A stretch of DNA of 7,384 nt from Spartobacteria bacterium. Its GTDB lineage: Bacteria; Verrucomicrobiota; Verrucomicrobiae; Chthoniobacterales; UBA6821. Below, in pieces: positions 5,199 to 7,384 of the stretch. The notes below the pieces were generated by a model. The model had not been told where the DNA came from. It saw nothing but the letters and a program-made list of their open reading frames with translations, and searched no databases. The stretch lies in the NCBI GenBank assembly GCA_003136515.1, contig PLEU01000093.1, positions 167 to 7,550 of the forward strand. Direction: 5' to 3'. The position numbers and the translations under genes were made by a program. Within the stretch, counting starts at the first letter, position 1, and every line of letters begins with the position of its first letter.

Positions 5199-6905
5199 TT
5201 ATTTTATTAAGTGGGATAAGGTGTAGTTAGTGTAGTCATTTCCAAATACCTCGTGCAGAGATTGTTCAATCTGCTTCATTTCATCTGCCGATACTAAGCC
5301 ACTTGTTCCGACAATAATCCCACGTCCGCGGACTTCCACCGTCACACCGTAATCGCTCTGAATCTTTTTGAGCCGCGAAATGATGTCTGCTGAGATAATC
5401 TGTGGCTCAGGCGAGGCTCCAAACTTAGACGGAGGTAGATCTAACGAACTGCCAAAGACTCTTCGAATTTCGTCTATAAAAGGTTGAGGGGTTTTTCCCT
5501 CAGTATCATCCTCAAAAGGCGGATGTGGCTTATTTAGATAGATGCTAATCGGTCGAGAAACAAATCTGGGAGTAGATTCAAATAACAAGATCTCAGTGGT
5601 TTCATTAGGTCTTGCTAGCCAAAGCGCCTTGGCCTGTTGATCCCAATAAAAGAAGTAGGGACCTCCAAGAGATACCATGAGAGAGCCTACATATCCTCGT
5701 GTTTTATTGGGCTCGAAGTAAGCTTGCTGTGAATTATTGTTGACGCCACCGTCAGTCCAATCTTTTTTCTCCATCACGCAGCTATATTTGTAATGAATGT
5801 GTCCTGATGGGTCCTCCGGATTTGTAAATATTGTGAGAGTGGCCTCCGGGGAGAGATGATAAGTTCCCACATCCCGGATGAATTGAGGTGAAGGTGATTC
5901 TGCCGCAAAGAGTCCAAGTGGCAGCAGAACAAGCCCTAGAGCGATAAAGGCCAGGGAGGCGAAGCAAACTATAAGGAAGTGCCGCTTCTTCTGAGTATAC
6001 TGGCCAATAAGGGTAATCCTATGTTTGAGGTTTTTGAGTGATTCACCGATAGCGAGAGCTCCGTAGGGAATATCAGTGCCTGTATTCTGCCGAAGGGCAG
6101 CCAGCAGGGTTTCTCCGTAACCATCACCGCCTCCCATCCATTTCATGGCCGCCTCATCGGCAGCCTCCTCTTTAAAAGAGGCCCAATTCCTTGAGGCGAG
6201 ATATGCAAAGGGGTTGAACCAGTGAAACGCACGCACCAATACGAAGAGCCAGTTGGAAGGGACATCGAGCCATTTGAAGTGTGCCAGCTCATGGAACAGA
6301 ATTGCCCTAAGCTGCTCTGGAGAAAATGTGGCAACCAGAGTGGTCGGCAAAATGATTCGGGGTCGCAACCATCCCAGAAGTGCGGGAGCGGAGATGCGAT
6401 TAGAGATAACGAGGCCTATGGGTGCCGTAATACCTGCCTCCACCTTGCAGTCTTCCATGAGTGAGAGAATCTCTGGATTTGTAGATAGGCGTTCTCTGGA
6501 CCAACGATAAGAGGTAATGAGTGTCTGAAGGATCACGATGCCCAGTGAGATCGCAGCACCCATAAGCCAGAGGATAGCTAACCACTGAATGGATGGGGCT
6601 GAGTGAAGTGAGGCCATGACAGGGCTCGCCATCGCTTTGCCAGCGCTACCAGCCCAGGAGACCATTGAGGCGACCTCTCCTCCCCTTAAACTCACACTTG
6701 GAATTTCTGAATGAAGGTAGTTCCAGCACTCTGCGAAAAATGATCGGGAAAAGGGATTGGGAATGAGGAAGGAAGCTGCAGCGATGAGCCACCAGATCCT
6801 GCGCCCTGAACACTTGATTGCCTTGGCACTGAGATGGTTGATCCCAAGGATGAGGAGATAAACAAGCGACCCCCTCAGGGAAAGCGAGAGGAGGGTCTCG
6901 GTCAT
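5199..6905 (-). CDS. M56-family membrane metallopeptidase, BlaR1-like sensor without a penicillin-binding domain, 568 aa
   Basis: Hydrophobic segments at about 10-22, 36-50, 108-130 and 309-333 frame a cytoplasm-facing zinc protease domain. ALLGWLRPRIILP (175-187) is the family's pre-catalytic block, HELAH (205-209) holds the two zinc histidines and catalytic glutamate, and HWFNPFAY (228-235) followed by KEEAAD (245-250) supplies the third ligand, probably E246. In BlaR1/MecR1 this domain responds to ligand on the outer face and leads to cleavage of the BlaI repressor. Here the outer part (about 334-568) has no STxK/SxN/KTG set. The only SxxK is SRLK at 510-513, in a helix-like stretch without the other motifs. 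The tail seems to have two parts: a beta-rich half (345-460) with FFYWDQQAKALWLA, and an alpha/beta half (472-568). The start overlaps the BlaI stop as ATGA, implying translational coupling, and an AGGG lies 9 nt upstream. Confidence 0.9.
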   Translation of the reverse strand: MTETLLSLSLRGSLVYLLILGINHLSAKAIKCSGRRIWWLIAAASFLIPNPFSRSFFAECWNYLHSEIPSVSLRGGEVASMVSWAGSAGKAMASPVMASLHSAPSIQWLAILWLMGAAISLGIVILQTLITSYRWSRERLSTNPEILSLMEDCKVEAGITAPIGLVISNRISAPALLGWLRPRIILPTTLVATFSPEQLRAILFHELAHFKWLDVPSNWLFVLVRAFHWFNPFAYLASRNWASFKEEAADEAAMKWMGGGDGYGETLLAALRQNTGTDIPYGALAIGESLKNLKHRITLIGQYTQKKRHFLIVCFASLAFIALGLVLLPLGLFAAESPSPQFIRDVGTYHLSPEATLTIFTNPEDPSGHIHYKYSCVMEKKDWTDGGVNNNSQQAYFEPNKTRGYVGSLMVSLGGPYFFYWDQQAKALWLARPNETTEILLFESTPRFVSRPISIYLNKPHPPFEDDTEGKTPQPFIDEIRRVFGSSLDLPPSKFGASPEPQIISADIISRLKKIQSDYGVTVEVRGRGIIVGTSGLVSADEMKQIEQSLHEVFGNDYTNYTLSHLIK

Positions 6906-7297
6906 TTTTGTTTTCCCTTTTGTTTTGTCTTTTCCAGGAGACCTTCGAGTTCCGCTATTTCATCAGCACTTAACTTCCTTGAATCCACGAGATGGTTGAG
7001 CAGAGGGGAGAGCGAACCGTCAAAGACGCGATTGAGGAAGGAATCGGCCTCCACTGCCCGGCACTCCCTTTCTGTGACTGCAGGATAGTATAGATAAAGT
7101 TTGCTCTGTTTTTGGAAACGCAAGGCCCCCTTGTTCAGGAGGCGGTTGATAAGGGTCTTGACGGTGGATTCGCTCCATCCTGTAACCCCGACAAGTTCAG
7201 CGGCAATGTCGGTGGCGATGGAGGGTTCGGGAGCACGGCGCCAGATGGATTTCATCACCTCCCATTCGGCCTCGGTGAAATGCGGAATCATATTCAT
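6902..7297 (-). CDS. BlaI/MecI-family transcriptional repressor, 131 aa
   Basis: A winged-helix repressor of the BlaI/MecI/CopY family. Residues 7-20 (FTEAEWEVMKSIWR) form the typical first helix, WSESTVKTLINRLLNKGAL (41-59) is the recognition helix block, and KLYLYYPAV (66-74) is the wing. Residues 76-122, with SFLNRVFDGSLSPLLNHLV, are the helical dimerisation part. A lysine-rich tail (123-131) follows. The length is standard. In characterised systems the dimer sits on operators in its own and target promoters until the M56 partner is activated. N101-H102 falls where staphylococcal BlaI/MecI are cut (N101-F102). ATG 7297 is chosen, although M3 (7291) is a possible alternative. There is no Shine-Dalgarno, and the predicted transcript start is at or next to the ATG. 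The gene overlaps the sensor gene by 4 nt. The partner lacks a beta-lactam sensor, so calling it blaI would overstate the function. Confidence 0.93.
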   Translation of the reverse strand: MNMIPHFTEAEWEVMKSIWRRAPEPSIATDIAAELVGVTGWSESTVKTLINRLLNKGALRFQKQSKLYLYYPAVTERECRAVEADSFLNRVFDGSLSPLLNHLVDSRKLSADEIAELEGLLEKTKQKGKQK

Positions 7298-7334
7298 TTA
7301 CATATATAAACGCACATTCGTTTATTCCTGTAAA
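7297..7334 (-). promoter_or_regulatory. Nested palindrome, candidate operator for the BlaI-family repressor
   Basis: A 38-bp dyad is centred at 7315.5. The inner arms ATAAACG (7306-7312) and CGTTTAT (7319-7325) are perfect complements around 6 nt. The outer arms TTTACA (7297-7302) and TGTAAA (7329-7334) are perfect complements with the same centre, separated from the inner arms by 3 nt on each side. TACA/TGTA half sites are the known core of BlaI/MecI operators. The dyad covers the predicted promoter and touches the start codon, as expected for autorepression. That the repressor binds here is inference. Confidence 0.65.
7305..7334 (-). promoter_or_regulatory. Predicted sigma-70-type promoter of the BlaI/M56 genes, possibly leaderless
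   Basis: On the minus strand, TTTACA (7334-7329) as -35 and TTTATA (7310-7305) as -10 are separated by 18 nt. Only 7 nt lie between the -10 and the ATG at 7297, so transcription would begin at or within a base or two of the start codon. If translation uses M3 instead, the leader would be about 6 nt. Both hexamers lie inside the palindrome. Confidence 0.5.
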
Positions 7335-7384
7335 CAGAAATTTCGTTGTGGAAAATTTGGCTTTGGATGTGCAGGTCGAGATTT

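Noticed and set aside
6222..6510. Plus-strand open frames inside the sensor gene
   Set aside because: They lie antisense to the conserved M56 core including HELAH and have no independent signals or recognisable content.
6902..7297. Calling the pair blaI-blaR1 beta-lactam resistance regulators
   Set aside because: The sensor lacks the penicillin-binding motifs and no beta-lactamase or PBP gene is present. Only the family-level assignment is supported.

Overview
The window looks like a piece of a Verrucomicrobiota chromosome (or a close relative in the PVC group). I infer this from the mix of genes: a BlaI/M56 pair whose sensor has no penicillin-binding domain, a row of small exported proteins of unknown function, and few Shine-Dalgarno sequences. 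This rests on recall of family distributions, not on a marker gene. There is no rRNA, tRNA, CRISPR array, transposase or phage gene.

Layout. Positions 1-245 hold no gene I can defend. A small acidic conserved hypothetical gene lies on the minus strand at 246-572. It diverges from a plus-strand run of four small to medium exported proteins: 666-1037, 1103-1441, 1464-2408 and 2434-2760. The second of these is an NTF2-fold immunity-like protein, and the third has a two-part architecture. The leaders of the first two share a 30-bp element (24 of 30 identical). The second and fourth share a similar leader and signal-peptide coding segment, so the row may have grown by duplication. After a 150-bp convergent gap (2761-2910), all remaining genes are on the minus strand. 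In transcription order these are a BlaI-family repressor (7297-6902), an M56 BlaR1-like membrane protease overlapping it by 4 nt (6905-5199), an exported rhodanese-like protein (5085-4459) and an exported beta-propeller-like protein (4437-2911).

How they may work together. The BlaI/M56 pair should be a signal-transducing switch. The membrane protease senses something at the cell surface, triggers loss of the repressor, and the repressor's own promoter opens. A 38-bp nested palindrome overlaps the predicted promoter and start codon of the repressor gene and is the best candidate operator. The M56 protein has its HELAH zinc site, but its roughly 235-residue extracytoplasmic tail lacks the penicillin-binding motifs of BlaR1, so the signal is probably not a beta-lactam. 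The rhodanese-like and propeller-like genes lie downstream on the same strand and may be outputs of the switch. A 113-bp gap leaves open a separate promoter.

The most unusual points are the non-PBP sensor tail, the operator/leaderless promoter, and the repeated leaders in the exported-protein row.
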